Shown here one piece after another: positions 43,557 through 53,918 of a stretch of 64,000 nt of DNA. The notes beneath the pieces were generated by a model. That model was not told where the DNA came from and searched no databases. It saw only the letters and a list, made by a program, of their open reading frames with translations. Position 1 is the first letter of the stretch. Each line of letters starts with the position of its first letter. Source of the DNA: Stappia sp. (GTDB taxonomy: Bacteria; Pseudomonadota; Alphaproteobacteria; Rhizobiales; Stappiaceae); the NCBI GenBank assembly GCA_002722295.1, contig PBLF01000009.1:67768-131767 (forward strand), in the 5' to 3' direction. The translations under genes were made by a program, and so were the position numbers.

Positions 43557-44116
43557 CAGCCGACCTCTTTCATAGCGATCTTGAGGGAATTGAGTTTTGT
43601 CTTGAGCGAAGTATCGATCATGCGGCTCCCGACCTTGACGACCAGGCCGCCGATCAGGGAAGGATCGACCTTCGCCGAAACCACAACCGACTTGCCGGTC
43701 GCCTCGTTGAGCGAGGTCGTCAGCGTGTCGAGCTGATCCTTTGAAAGCTCCGTCGCCGAGATCACGTCGGCCGGCAGCTCGCCGCGGCGAGCTGCGAGCG
43801 CGGCGCGGAAGGCGGCGATCATCGACGGCACCGCGAAGAGGCGGCGGTTGCGGGCGGCGAGCTTGATGAAGTTTCCGGCGAGCCCGGCGATGCCGGCCTT
43901 GTCCAGAATGGCGCCAAGCGCCTTCACCTGCTCGTCGGCGGAGAAGACCGGGCTCGTCACGAGACGGCGCAGGTCCTCGCTGTCCTGGAGCAGCTTCTCG
44001 AACGCCGTGAGCGCCGTCTCGACCTCCGCCACGGAGCCCTGCTCCTCTGACAAGTCGAGCAGTGCCGTCGCGTAACGGGAAGCCACACCTGAAATGAGAG
44101 TTACGTTGTCGGTCAC
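43556..44116 (-). CDS. atpH: ATP synthase F1 delta subunit
   Basis: A 186-residue peripheral-stalk subunit that joins F1 to the b subunits. The N-terminal [19 protein letters not shown] and C-terminal [20 protein letters not shown] are family signatures. The start is GTG at 44116. It is the first gene of atpHAGDC; the F0 genes are elsewhere, as usual in alphaproteobacteria. Confidence 0.96.
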   Translation of the reverse strand: MTDNVTLISGVASRYATALLDLSEEQGSVAEVETALTAFEKLLQDSEDLRRLVTSPVFSADEQVKALGAILDKAGIAGLAGNFIKLAARNRRLFAVPSMIAAFRAALAARRGELPADVISATELSKDQLDTLTTSLNEATGKSVVVSAKVDPSLIGGLVVKVGSRMIDTSLKTKLNSLKIAMKEVG

Positions 44117-44645
44117 AGGGTCCGTGCTCTCTGAGGCGGGTTTACGACCATGCGTCCGGCAGTGCCGTTCACAAGGTCTTGTTAAATCGACAGTTTCTTG
44201 CCCGGGGAAGACGCGTGCCCGCTCGTGCCCCGCAAAGCCGCGCTTCGATTAGCACAGGCTTCATGTGGGAGCAACATTGCGGGGCGACTCAATTGCGCCA
44301 AACAGGCGGAAAATGGCGTCATAACGGGGATAGCCCGATGGCCGAGAGCATTTCCGCGCTGCATCAAGGGCGGCTCAAGTACCGGGAATCCGGCCAAAAT
44401 TCGTCAATTTCGGGCAATTCCCGGCAATTCACTTCGAAATTTTGCGCCAATTTCGAGTCACGCCGCTGCAACGCAAAAACTTGACCCTTTACCGCCCCGG
44501 AACCGCTTGTCCCCGTTTCCCGCGCCCTTTTCGCGATGAGGCGGCAAAGGACCGGCGACACAGGTTGTCCCCGCCAAAGCGGACAAGGCACCGACTCGCC
44601 CCCTCCTCCGGCGACTCGCCCCCCTGCCTGCACCGGTCGGCCCGG
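44117..44645. promoter_or_regulatory. Intergenic region upstream of the atp operon
   Basis: 529 bp without a gene, between the 3' end of priA and atpH. The stretch about 44395-44460 is AT-rich and repetitive: CAATTTCG twice, GGCAATTC twice, and an inverted repeat CGAAATT (44435-44441) / AATTTCG (44449-44455). It should hold the atpHAGDC promoter, but I could not assign hexamers safely. Confidence 0.5.
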
Positions 44646-46886
44646 CTACATGAAGCTTTGCGGATCGACATCGACCTGGACGCGCACCGACCCGGTCGGT
44701 TTCGGCGCCTTCGCCAGCCACGCCCGCAGGACCGCCTGCAGGTCGACGCCGCGCGGCGCCATGGCCAGCAGGCGGAACCGGTGGCGCCCGCGCACGACCG
44801 CCATGGCCGCCTCGGCGGGACCAAGCACGGTGACGCCGGGCTCGTCGGGCGCCATGCGGGCCAGGCCGCGCGCATGGGCTTCCGCGGCCGCGCGCTCGAC
44901 GGCGGAAACGATGATCGCCGCCAGACGTCCGAAGGGCGGCAGCCCGGCGGCGCGGCGCACCTCGATCTCGGCCGCGTAGAAGGCGCGGGAATCGCCCGAC
45001 GCCAGCGCCCGGATCACGGGATGCTCCGGCGCATGGGTCTGGAGGAAGCCGCGTCCGCCGCCGCCGATGCGGCCCGCCCGCCCCGTCACCTGCGCCAGAA
45101 GCTGGTAGGTGCGCTCGGCCGCGCGCGGGTCGCCATTGGCAAGCCCGAGGTCGGCATCGACCACGCCGACGAGGCGCATCATCGGGAAATTGTGGCCCTT
45201 GGCGACGAGCTGGGTACCGACCACGATGTCGGCGCCGCCTTCCTCGATCACCTTCATTTCCCGCTTCAGCCGCTCCGGCCCGCCCTGAACGTCGGAGGAG
45301 AGCACCAAAACCCGGGCCTGCGGAAAGAGGTCGATCACCTCCTCCGCGATGCGTTCGACACCGGGGCCGCAGGCGACCAGCGACTGCGTGTCGCCGCAGG
45401 ACGGGCAATGATCCGGCGCCGGCTCGCTGTGGCCGCAGTGATGACAGGCGAGCCGACCACGGAAGCGGTGCTCGACCAGCCACGCGGAACAGTTGGGGCA
45501 CTGGAAGCGATGACCGCAGGAGCGGCACAGGGTCAGCGGCGCGTAGCCGCGACGGTTGAGGAACAAGAGCGACTGGCCGCCGCCGGCGAAAGTGTCGGCG
45601 ATCGCCCGACGCAGCAGGGGCGCGATCCAGCGACCGCGTTCCGGTCCGTCCTGACGCAAGTCGATGACGGAGATCTCCGGCATGGGCGCGCCGGTGGCCC
45701 GCTCCGGCAGTTCGATCAGCCGGTAGCGCCCCGCCTCGGCGTTGACCCGGCTCTCGACCGAGGGCGTGGCCGAGGCGAGCACCACGGGAAAGCCCGAGAG
45801 ATGGGCGCGCACCACGGCCATGTCGCGGGCGTTGTAGGGCACCCGATCGTCCTGCTTGTAGGCCGTGTCGTGCTCCTCGTCGACGACGACCAGCCCAAGA
45901 TCGGAGAAGGGCAGAAACAGCGCGGAGCGTGCCCCGACGACGACGCGCACCCGACCGTGGGCGACACCGCGCCAGACGTTGGCGCGCTGCTTCGGCGTGA
46001 TCTGGGAATGCCATTCGGCGGGGCGTACGGCGAAGCGGCGCTCGAACCGCGCGAGAAAGGCGTCGGTCAGCGCGATCTCGGGAATCAGCACCAGCGCCTG
46101 GCGTCCCTGGCGGATCGCCTCGGCGACGGCCTCGAAATAGACCTCCGTCTTGCCGGAGCCGGTGACACCGTCGATGAGAAACGTGGCAAAGCCCTTGCCG
46201 ATGCCCGCGACGAGCGTTTCGGCCGCCGCCGTCTGGGCAGGGGTCAGCGCCGTCGGCGCGTAGTCGGGATCGGGTTCCGGCGGCGCGCTCGAGCGGCGCA
46301 TCTCCACGACCTCGAGCGTGCCATGGGAAATCAGCCCGTCAATGACCGAGGGACTGACGCCGGCCGCGTGGGCCAGGCCGCTCTTCGACCAGGCCATGCC
46401 ATCCTCCAGCGTTTCGAGAACGCGCTTGCGGGCCGGAGTCAGGCGTTCGGGGACCGACGCCGCCTCGACCCGGCGCACACCCGCCACCGGCGCCTCCGGC
46501 TCCAGCGCGGCTTCCGAGCGCAGGATCATGCGCAGCACCATACCGGGGGCGGCGAGCGTCCAGGACGCAACCCACTCGACAAGCACGCGCAGGTCGGCCG
46601 AAAGCGGCGGCACGTCGTCATAGACGGCGAGAACGTCCTTGATCCGCGAGGGCGCGAGGCCGCCCGGGCCCTCCTCGAGGGCCCAGACCGCGCCGATCAC
46701 CTCGCGCGAGCCGAGCGGGACCCGCACGATCGATCCCGGCACGACGCTCATGCCGGCGGGAACCCGGTAGGTGTAGGCGGTGCCGATCGCCACCGGCAGC
46801 AGCACGCGCGCGAGAACGGCGGCGCCCGCGGTGTCCGGCGCGCCGAAAAGGTCGTCTGGAAGGCTTGGAACGCGGCGCGAGGTCAT
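44646..46886 (-). CDS. priA: Primosomal replication restart helicase PriA
   Basis: A 746-residue 3'-5' helicase that reloads the replisome at stalled forks. N-terminal DNA-binding domain, then Walker A GVTGSGKTEVY, Walker B VVVDEEHD, and a zinc-binding insert with cysteines in CRSCGHRFQCPNC and CHHCGHSEPAPDHCPSCG. The C-terminal helicase lobe carries VVGTQLVAKGHNFP and QVTGRAGR. It is divergent from the transaldolase gene, a common Rhizobiales arrangement. Confidence 0.97.
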   Translation of the reverse strand: MTSRRVPSLPDDLFGAPDTAGAAVLARVLLPVAIGTAYTYRVPAGMSVVPGSIVRVPLGSREVIGAVWALEEGPGGLAPSRIKDVLAVYDDVPPLSADLRVLVEWVASWTLAAPGMVLRMILRSEAALEPEAPVAGVRRVEAASVPERLTPARKRVLETLEDGMAWSKSGLAHAAGVSPSVIDGLISHGTLEVVEMRRSSAPPEPDPDYAPTALTPAQTAAAETLVAGIGKGFATFLIDGVTGSGKTEVYFEAVAEAIRQGRQALVLIPEIALTDAFLARFERRFAVRPAEWHSQITPKQRANVWRGVAHGRVRVVVGARSALFLPFSDLGLVVVDEEHDTAYKQDDRVPYNARDMAVVRAHLSGFPVVLASATPSVESRVNAEAGRYRLIELPERATGAPMPEISVIDLRQDGPERGRWIAPLLRRAIADTFAGGGQSLLFLNRRGYAPLTLCRSCGHRFQCPNCSAWLVEHRFRGRLACHHCGHSEPAPDHCPSCGDTQSLVACGPGVERIAEEVIDLFPQARVLVLSSDVQGGPERLKREMKVIEEGGADIVVGTQLVAKGHNFPMMRLVGVVDADLGLANGDPRAAERTYQLLAQVTGRAGRIGGGGRGFLQTHAPEHPVIRALASGDSRAFYAAEIEVRRAAGLPPFGRLAAIIVSAVERAAAEAHARGLARMAPDEPGVTVLGPAEAAMAVVRGRHRFRLLAMAPRGVDLQAVLRAWLAKAPKPTGSVRVQVDVDPQSFM

Positions 46887-47089
46887 GGCTGCTTGCTTGC
46901 GGTCCCTGGGCTCGGGTCAAAAGGCGCTCCCGCACGGGTGGCGAGAGCCGATTGCCCCGGCGTGTGTGCGAATCGGGGGTGTCGCGGGCCGCCATCCTAC
47001 GATAAGGAGACGGGCGCGGGCGATCCCGCCCGCCACGGGGCGTGCATACCGCATCCGTCCCCTTTCGCCACAGGGAGCCTTGCCGCGCC

Positions 47090-47743
47090 ATGAAATTTTT
47101 CGTCGACACCGCCGACACCAACGAGATCCGCGAACTCGCCGAGACCGGCCTGCTCGACGGCGTGACCACCAACCCGTCGCTGATCCTCAAGGCCGGCCGG
47201 CCCATGGCCGAGGTGATCGCCGAGATCTGCGAGATGGTGGACGGCCCGGTCTCCGCCGAGGTGACCGCCACCGAGGCCGACGCCATGATCGCCGAGGGCA
47301 CGAAGCTTGCCGCCATCGCCGACAACATCGCCATCAAGCTTCCGCTGACGCTCGACGGCCTCAAGGCCTGCCGCGTGCTCAGCGACGAGGGCCACATGGT
47401 CAACGTCACGCTGTGCTTCTCGGCCAATCAGGCGCTTCTGGCCGCCAAGGCCGGCGCGAGCTTCATCTCGCCGTTCATCGGCCGTCTCGACGACATCAAC
47501 ATCGACGGGCTCGACCTGATCCGCGAGATCCGCGTGATCTACGACAACTACGGTTTCGAGACCGAGATCCTGGCCGCCTCGATCCGCAGCGCCAATCACG
47601 TCAAGGATTGCGCCCTGATCGGCGCCGACGTCGCCACGGTGCCGCCGGCGGTGCTCAAGGGTCTCGTCAAGCATCCGCTCACCGACAAGGGGCTGGAGCA
47701 GTTCCTCGCCGACTGGCAGAAGACCGGCCAGAGCATCCTGTAA
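47090..47743 (+). CDS. fsa: Transaldolase / fructose-6-phosphate aldolase family protein
   Basis: A 217-residue short transaldolase: [17 protein letters not shown] terminus, TTNPSLI loop, and the Schiff-base lysine in NIAIKLPLT. Proteins of this subfamily are either fructose-6-phosphate aldolases or transaldolases of the pentose phosphate pathway; sequence alone does not decide. ATG at 47090 is the family start. It ends at a strong terminator. Confidence 0.93.
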   Translation: MKFFVDTADTNEIRELAETGLLDGVTTNPSLILKAGRPMAEVIAEICEMVDGPVSAEVTATEADAMIAEGTKLAAIADNIAIKLPLTLDGLKACRVLSDEGHMVNVTLCFSANQALLAAKAGASFISPFIGRLDDINIDGLDLIREIRVIYDNYGFETEILAASIRSANHVKDCALIGADVATVPPAVLKGLVKHPLTDKGLEQFLADWQKTGQSIL

Positions 47744-47787
47744 GGACGGCCGCCGCCCGGGCGGCACGGCCTCGCACGACATCGAAC

Positions 47788-47816
47788 GGGCCGGCGGGAA
47801 ACCTCCGGCCCTTTTT
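47788..47816 (+). terminator. Intrinsic terminator after the transaldolase gene
   Basis: GGGCCGG / CCGGCCC stem with a partly paired loop followed by five T, 45 bp after the stop codon. Confidence 0.85.
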
Positions 47817-47870
47817 CATGATGCGGGGTGATGGCGGAGAGAGGTGCAAGCGTCCATCGCTTCCTCGGCT

Positions 47871-47994
47871 GTCATCCCGGTTCCGACGCAAGACGGAGAC
47901 CAGGATCCAGTAGTCTCCACCGGGTGCGAGAAGCATCTCCGGCGAGACACACGACCTTGCCGGCTTACTGGATCCCTGCCTTCGCAGGGATGAC
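47871..47994. repeat. REP-like nested palindromic element 1
   Basis: Outer arms GTCATCCC (47871-47878) and GGGATGAC (47987-47994) enclose inner arms GGATCCAGTA (47903-47912) and TACTGGATCC (47966-47975). The right end, with TGGATCCCTGCCTTCGCAGG, resembles dispersed intergenic palindromes familiar from alphaproteobacterial genomes. It lies in non-coding DNA between the transaldolase terminator and xerC. Confidence 0.7.
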
Positions 47995-48078
47995 AAGGAG
48001 CAGGTGGCTGGCCTCTTTCATACCGCGCGCCCTTTCCGCAATCGCCAGTCAGGGGCAATATCTCGCCTCCCCACAAAC

Positions 48079-48248
48079 GTCACCCCGGACGCAGCGCAGC
48101 GGAGATCCGGGGCCCAATCCAACGCATCCACATATGCGGCCGGCGCGGTGGCGCCCCGCCGTCGCGGCAATCACCGCGTCCTTCCCGCCCCGGCCGAGGG
48201 GGCCAATGGGCCCCGGGTCGCGGGCGTGCCGCCCTTGCCCGGGGTGAC
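48079..48248. repeat. REP-like nested palindromic element 2
   Basis: Same architecture as element 1: outer arms GTCACCCCGG (48079-48088) and CCGGGGTGAC (48239-48248), inner arms GATCCGGGGCCCA (48104-48116) and TGGGCCCCGGGTC (48207-48219). The ends differ from element 1 mainly in GTCAC versus GTCAT. It ends 88 bp before the xerC start, so it may affect xerC transcription. Confidence 0.65.
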
Positions 48249-48336
48249 GCCGGAGGGAAGGGCTATGGGGAGCGTGCGGACGGGATCGCCCGAGCGCTTC
48301 TCCTCCGTTCCCGCGCCCGGTGCTAGACTGTCCGCC

Positions 48337-49299
48337 ATGACGCAAGGCGATTCGCTTCTCGTGTCGGCGAAGCCCGACCTCAACGCGGCGATCGGCGACT
48401 GGCTCGACCATCTGGGCTCGGAACGCCGGCTCGCCGACAAGACGCTCGTCGCCTATGAACGCGACCTGCGCCAGTTCCTGCGCTTTCTCACCATGCACCA
48501 GGGCGGCCCGCCCGGCATCGCCGACCTGGGTGACCTGAAGCCGGCCGACTTTCGCGGCTTTCTGGCCAGCCGCCGACAGCAGGGCGTGGGCAGCCGCTCG
48601 CTCGGGCGCGGGCTTGCCGGCATCCGTTCCTTCCTGCGGTTTCTGGAGCGGCGCGGCGAGATCAATGCCGCCGCGAGCACCAGTGTGCGTCCGCCCCGGC
48701 AGGGGCGCTCGCTGCCCAAGCCGGTTTCCGCCGACGACGCGCTTGCTGTCACCGACGCCGGCAACGGACCGGACGGCGAGCCCTGGATCGCGGCGCGCAA
48801 CGCCGCCGTGCTGACGCTGCTTTACGGCTGCGGACTGCGCCTGTCGGAGGCGCTGGCGCTGACCGGGCGCAACGCCCCCCGCGCCGGCACGAAAACGCTC
48901 AGGGTGACCGGCAAGGGCGGGCGCACGCGCATCGTGCCCGTTCTGCCGGTGGTCTGCGAGGCGGTGGAGGCCTACCTGAAGCTCTGCCCCTATGTGCCGG
49001 AACCGGAAGGGCCGCTGTTTCTCGGCGCACGCGGTGGACCGCTGAACCCGCGTCTGGTGCAAAAGGCGATGGCGACCTTCCGCTCCGCGCTCGGACTTCC
49101 CGACAGCGCCACGCCCCATGCCCTTCGCCATTCCTTCGCCACCCATCTTCTGGCGGGAGGCGGCGACCTGCGCACGATCCAGGAGCTGCTTGGACACGCG
49201 AGCCTTTCCACCACACAGATCTACACGCAGGTGGATGCCGCGCGGCTGCTCGACACTTTCGACCGGGCGCATCCGCGCGGACGCGACCACAGTGGCTAG
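48337..49299 (+). CDS. xerC: Tyrosine recombinase XerC
   Basis: A 320-residue site-specific recombinase that, with XerD, resolves chromosome dimers at dif. The N-terminal SAM-like domain spans about 15-105. The catalytic residues are visible: R in CGLRLSEAL, K in TGKGGRTR, HALRHSFATHLL, LGHASLSTTQIYTQV with the nucleophilic tyrosine. ATG at 48337 begins the family-length protein. Assignment to XerC rather than XerD rests on the priA/transaldolase neighbourhood. Confidence 0.9.
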   Translation: MTQGDSLLVSAKPDLNAAIGDWLDHLGSERRLADKTLVAYERDLRQFLRFLTMHQGGPPGIADLGDLKPADFRGFLASRRQQGVGSRSLGRGLAGIRSFLRFLERRGEINAAASTSVRPPRQGRSLPKPVSADDALAVTDAGNGPDGEPWIAARNAAVLTLLYGCGLRLSEALALTGRNAPRAGTKTLRVTGKGGRTRIVPVLPVVCEAVEAYLKLCPYVPEPEGPLFLGARGGPLNPRLVQKAMATFRSALGLPDSATPHALRHSFATHLLAGGGDLRTIQELLGHASLSTTQIYTQVDAARLLDTFDRAHPRGRDHSG

Positions 49300-49384
49300 G
49301 GTGGCCAGGGTGTGGCCTGGACGCGACCGGGGGACGCGGCGATTTTCCTTGCCGGCAACACGGCGTTGCAGGAGACTCGTCCCC

Positions 49385-49798
49385 ATGCGCAAGCTGATTC
49401 CGCTTTCGGCGGTTCTCGCCCTTCTCGCCTCGGCTCCGTTTCCGGCGGCGGCCGCGGATGAGCGTTGCCAGGTGCCCGAGGCGGGCCGCTGGATCAACCG
49501 CAACGCGGACTATCAGGAAATCCGCATCCTCGAAATCGAGAGCCACTGTCGCGGCAAGCAGATCGTCATGCGGATGCGGGCGTTTACCCGGTGTTCGCCG
49601 CGCGACTGCAAATGGGGCTGGACCGATGCCTGGCGCAATGCCAGCGGCCGGGTCGAGGCAAGCTTTCCCGGCCTCTTCGGCGCCCGCGAAATCCAGGTGA
49701 TCACCATGGAAAAGCGCATCGAGGCGCTGGTGACCTACCGGCCGCACGACCGCTCCAATGCCGCCGAGTTCCACGCCGCCATCATGGTGCGCGACTGA
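49385..49798 (+). CDS. Exported hypothetical protein with four cysteines
   Basis: A 137-residue protein not recognised. Residues 1 to about 23 form a signal peptide (MRKLIPLSAVLALLASAPFPAAAA), with cleavage likely just before DERC. The mature part has four cysteines (DERC, SHCRG, TRCSPRDCKWGW) that could form two disulfides in the periplasm, and a WTDAW segment. It begins 85 bp after xerC on the same strand. No function can be assigned. Confidence 0.75.
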   Translation: MRKLIPLSAVLALLASAPFPAAAADERCQVPEAGRWINRNADYQEIRILEIESHCRGKQIVMRMRAFTRCSPRDCKWGWTDAWRNASGRVEASFPGLFGAREIQVITMEKRIEALVTYRPHDRSNAAEFHAAIMVRD

Positions 49799-49982
49799 CC
49801 CGCGACTTGCACAGGGAACGGGCGCGCATAAAAATGCGCCACACCCTCTGGCCGAAACGATGAAGTCGCGCTATCCTTTCCCCTGCGGAAAGCGTTTCGG
49901 CGTCGTGGACACATGCCGGAACCTCGCGAAGACGGACATGACGGAGATACGGGACGGACCGACAGCCAGAGAGGAGAGGATC

Positions 49983-50207
49983 ATGCGTATTCTTGCAGGA
50001 CTGACGACAGCGGCGGCCTTTGTCGCGCTTTCCGGAGTACCCGCGATCGCCGACTGCAGCTGGGGCAAGGTGGCCCAGTCCAAGGCGCGGACCAGCGTGG
50101 CCAGCAGCGAGGAAACGCGCTCCACCGCCGTTGCGACCAACGACCTCTCCCTGGAAACGATCCGCGCGGCGGAAGACGCGCGCAAGGTGAAGCCCGCCGC
50201 CGAATAG
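49983..50207 (+). CDS. Small exported hypothetical protein
   Basis: A 74-residue protein of unknown function. A signal peptide (residues 1-23, MRILAGLTTAAAFVALSGVPAIA) precedes a mature chain of about 50 residues with one cysteine (DCSWGK), rich in Ser, Thr, Ala and charged residues. It lacks a lipobox (the residue before Cys is Asp). GAGAGGAGAGGATC immediately upstream is a strong ribosome site. A hairpin follows about 60 bp downstream. Confidence 0.75.
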   Translation: MRILAGLTTAAAFVALSGVPAIADCSWGKVAQSKARTSVASSEETRSTAVATNDLSLETIRAAEDARKVKPAAE

Positions 50208-50270
50208 GTCGCCACGGCCCGCACGAAGCCGGGCGGTCGATTGACCGGATAATGAGAAGAGGCCGGAAGC

Positions 50271-50306
50271 AGAACGCCCGCCCCGGGAAACCGGAGCGGG
50301 CGTTCT
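50271..50306. terminator. Hairpin between convergent genes
   Basis: Perfect 11-bp stem AGAACGCCCGC / GCGGGCGTTCT with a 14-nt loop, between the small exported-protein gene and the 3' end of lpdA. Probably a shared terminator; T-tracts are short. Confidence 0.7.
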
Positions 50307-50340
50307 GTCATCTCGCGATCACGCTCGCGTCGCGCCGGTC

Positions 50341-51750
<1,410 letters not shown>

Positions 51751-51822
51751 TGCTTTCGCCTTTTTCCTGCTGGCAAGGGCGGACAGGGCCGCCGTGTTCA
51801 TGTGGTTCGCGGTGTCGACGCC

Positions 51823-52581
51823 TCAGGGCACGATGGCCCTTGCGCCCGACACGTCGAGGATGGCGCCGGAGGTGTAGCTCGCCGCGTCGGACAGAAGCCA
51901 CGCGATGGCCTCGGCGCATTCCTCCGCCGTTCCCGCCCGCCCCATGGGCAGGTCGGACGCCATGCGCGCCGCGCGGTCGGGGTCACCGCCCGAGGCGTGG
52001 ATTTCCGTCTCGATGATGCCCGGGCGCACGGCATTCACGCGGATGCCCTCGCGCGCGACCTCCTTGGCGAGCCCGACGGTGAAGGTATCGACCGCCCCCT
52101 TGGCGGCGGCATAGTCGATGTATTGCGACGGTGACCCGAGCTTGGCGGAGGCGGACGACAGGTTGACGATCGCGCCTCCCTTGCCGCCCCCCGCGGTGGA
52201 CATGCGCTTCACCGCCTCGCGGGCGCAGACCATCGTGCCAAGCACGTTGACGTCGAAGATGCGCCGGAAGCGCTCGAAGGACATGTCGGTGAGCGGTGCG
52301 GCGACATCCACCACGCCGGCGTTGTTGACGAGACCCGTCAGCCGGCCGAGCCTGTCGGCCTCGGCGAAGGTCTTCAGGCAGTCCGCCTCGCTTGCCACAT
52401 CGGCCTGCAGGGCAACCGCCCGACCGCCACGCGCCTCGATCCCGGCGACGACCTCGTCGGCGCGTGCCGGGCTGGACACATAGGTCAGCAGCACGGTGGT
52501 GCCGGGTGCTGCCAGGCGCAGGGCCGCCGCAGCGCCGATGCCCCGGCTCCCCCCCGTCACGATCACAACACTCTCGCTCAT
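51823..52581 (-). CDS. SDR family oxidoreductase
   Basis: A 252-residue short-chain dehydrogenase/reductase. Cofactor motif TGGSRGIG at residues 9-16, NNAG motif in LVNNAGVVD, catalytic Ser (NLSSASAKLG) and YxxxK in YIDYAAAKG. Substrate unknown. It sits between the LysE gene and lpdA on the same strand, 72 bp before lpdA. Confidence 0.92.
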   Translation of the reverse strand: MSESVVIVTGGSRGIGAAAALRLAAPGTTVLLTYVSSPARADEVVAGIEARGGRAVALQADVASEADCLKTFAEADRLGRLTGLVNNAGVVDVAAPLTDMSFERFRRIFDVNVLGTMVCAREAVKRMSTAGGGKGGAIVNLSSASAKLGSPSQYIDYAAAKGAVDTFTVGLAKEVAREGIRVNAVRPGIIETEIHASGGDPDRAARMASDLPMGRAGTAEECAEAIAWLLSDAASYTSGAILDVSGARAIVP

Positions 52582-52629
52582 CGGATCCCCTGTTCGTTTG
52601 TCTGGACGGCCATCGCGCTCAAGCCCCTC

Positions 52630-53244
52630 CTAGCGCTCCGCGAGCGCCAGACGCAGACCGAAGCCGGCAAAGGCGACGGCAACCGTACGTCCCAGCCAGG
52701 CCATGGCGCGGCGGCTCGACAGGAGCCGGGCCCCGACCGCCGCCGCGAACAGACCGTAGCCGATGAAAACCACCAGCGTCAGCCCCATGAAGACGCCGCC
52801 CAGGCCAAGCACCTGCAGCGTGACAGAACCGGCCTGCGGACTGACGAACTGCGGCAGGAAGGCCAGGAAGAACAGCGACAGCTTCGGGTTCAGCACGTTG
52901 ATGAGAAACCCGTTGCGCGCGACCGCGAGGAGGTTGGCCGGACCGGCGGACTTCCGGTCGAAGGCAAGCGGACCGCCCTGACGCAGCGCCTGCCAGGCAA
53001 GATAGAAGAGATAGGCGGCGCCCGCGTATTTCAGGATCTGGAAGGCGAGCGCGCTCGCATGAAGCAGGGCCGCCAGACCGAATATCGCGGCAAGCAGCGC
53101 GGGCACGATGCCGAAGGTACAGCCCACGGCCGCCGCGATGCCCGGAACCCGTCCGCGCGCGAGGGCGGTCGCCACGGTGTAGACCACGCCGGTTCCAGGC
53201 GCGAGCACCACCACAAGGGCGGTCAGAAGAAATTCCGGCCCCAT
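52630..53244 (-). CDS. LysE family translocator
   Basis: A 204-residue membrane protein with about six hydrophobic segments and the LysE-type APGTGVVYTVATALARG motif near the N terminus and NPKLSLFFLAFLPQFV in the middle. ATG at 53244 is preferred over 53250 because GGAGG is then about 8 bp away. It is the second LysE paralogue in this window; the exported amino acid is unknown. Confidence 0.88.
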   Translation of the reverse strand: MGPEFLLTALVVVLAPGTGVVYTVATALARGRVPGIAAAVGCTFGIVPALLAAIFGLAALLHASALAFQILKYAGAAYLFYLAWQALRQGGPLAFDRKSAGPANLLAVARNGFLINVLNPKLSLFFLAFLPQFVSPQAGSVTLQVLGLGGVFMGLTLVVFIGYGLFAAAVGARLLSSRRAMAWLGRTVAVAFAGFGLRLALAER

Positions 53245-53260
53245 CTGCATTCCCTCCCCC

Positions 53261-53827
53261 TCAGGCGCGCGCCAGCCTGCGGCGCACGTTAACCACGATC
53301 GCCACGTGCAGCACGACGACGGCGGCAAGCGAAACGGTGTGGGCGGCAGGCGTCGCCCCGGGCCCGATCTCGGCGAGCCCCCAGACGCCGAGCGGCAGGA
53401 ACAGGACCAGCGCCGTCCAGAGACCCGGATTGACGCGCCGCATGACGAGCGCCTGCACGAAATGCAGGACCGCGTTGACGAGAACCAGATAGATCCCGAC
53501 CAGTCCCCAGTCCGGCGCGACGGCCCGCATCAGCCAGAGCGTCACGACCATGACGCCCCATACGCCGAAAACGTTGATCACGAAAACATCGCGCACGCTC
53601 AGGGCCTCGCGCCCGCCGCCGATGGTGGCATTGACGAAGAGACGGAACCGGTCGCCGTCATGTTCCTCGAGCTGATGCAGCATGTAGACGGGCAGGACGA
53701 GCCAGACCAGACGCTCTCCAAGCGGCCATCCGGCTGTCAGAAGCGGGGAAAGCACCAGAAGGCAGACGCCGACAAGCGCACCGCCGTAAACCCAGTTCGC
53801 CTGCAAGCGACTGACGGTCGCCTTCAT
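53261..53827 (-). CDS. HXXEE domain membrane protein
   Basis: A 188-residue protein with about five hydrophobic segments and the HQLEEH signature that names the HXXEE family, together with INVFGVWG and HFVQALVMRRVNPG. The histidine-glutamate cluster may bind metal; the function of the family is unknown. It sits between sucB (91 bp upstream) and the LysE gene, probably within the suc transcript. Confidence 0.82.
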   Translation of the reverse strand: MKATVSRLQANWVYGGALVGVCLLVLSPLLTAGWPLGERLVWLVLPVYMLHQLEEHDGDRFRLFVNATIGGGREALSVRDVFVINVFGVWGVMVVTLWLMRAVAPDWGLVGIYLVLVNAVLHFVQALVMRRVNPGLWTALVLFLPLGVWGLAEIGPGATPAAHTVSLAAVVVLHVAIVVNVRRRLARA

Positions 53828-53918
53828 ACCCGCCTCCCCCAGGGTGTGGACAGGATCGTGTCCGCGGGACAGGCTCCGGGCGGGACCGCCGCCCGGAGCG
53901 CACATTCGTTAGCCGTCT

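Noticed and set aside
47817..48336. CRISPR array
   Set aside because: The repeated motifs are inverted and nested, present as two unlike copies, with no regular direct repeats or spacers and no cas genes.
48049..49503. A 484-codon frame on the minus strand across xerC
   Set aside because: Antisense shadow of xerC continuing through the REP-like elements; no family resemblance.
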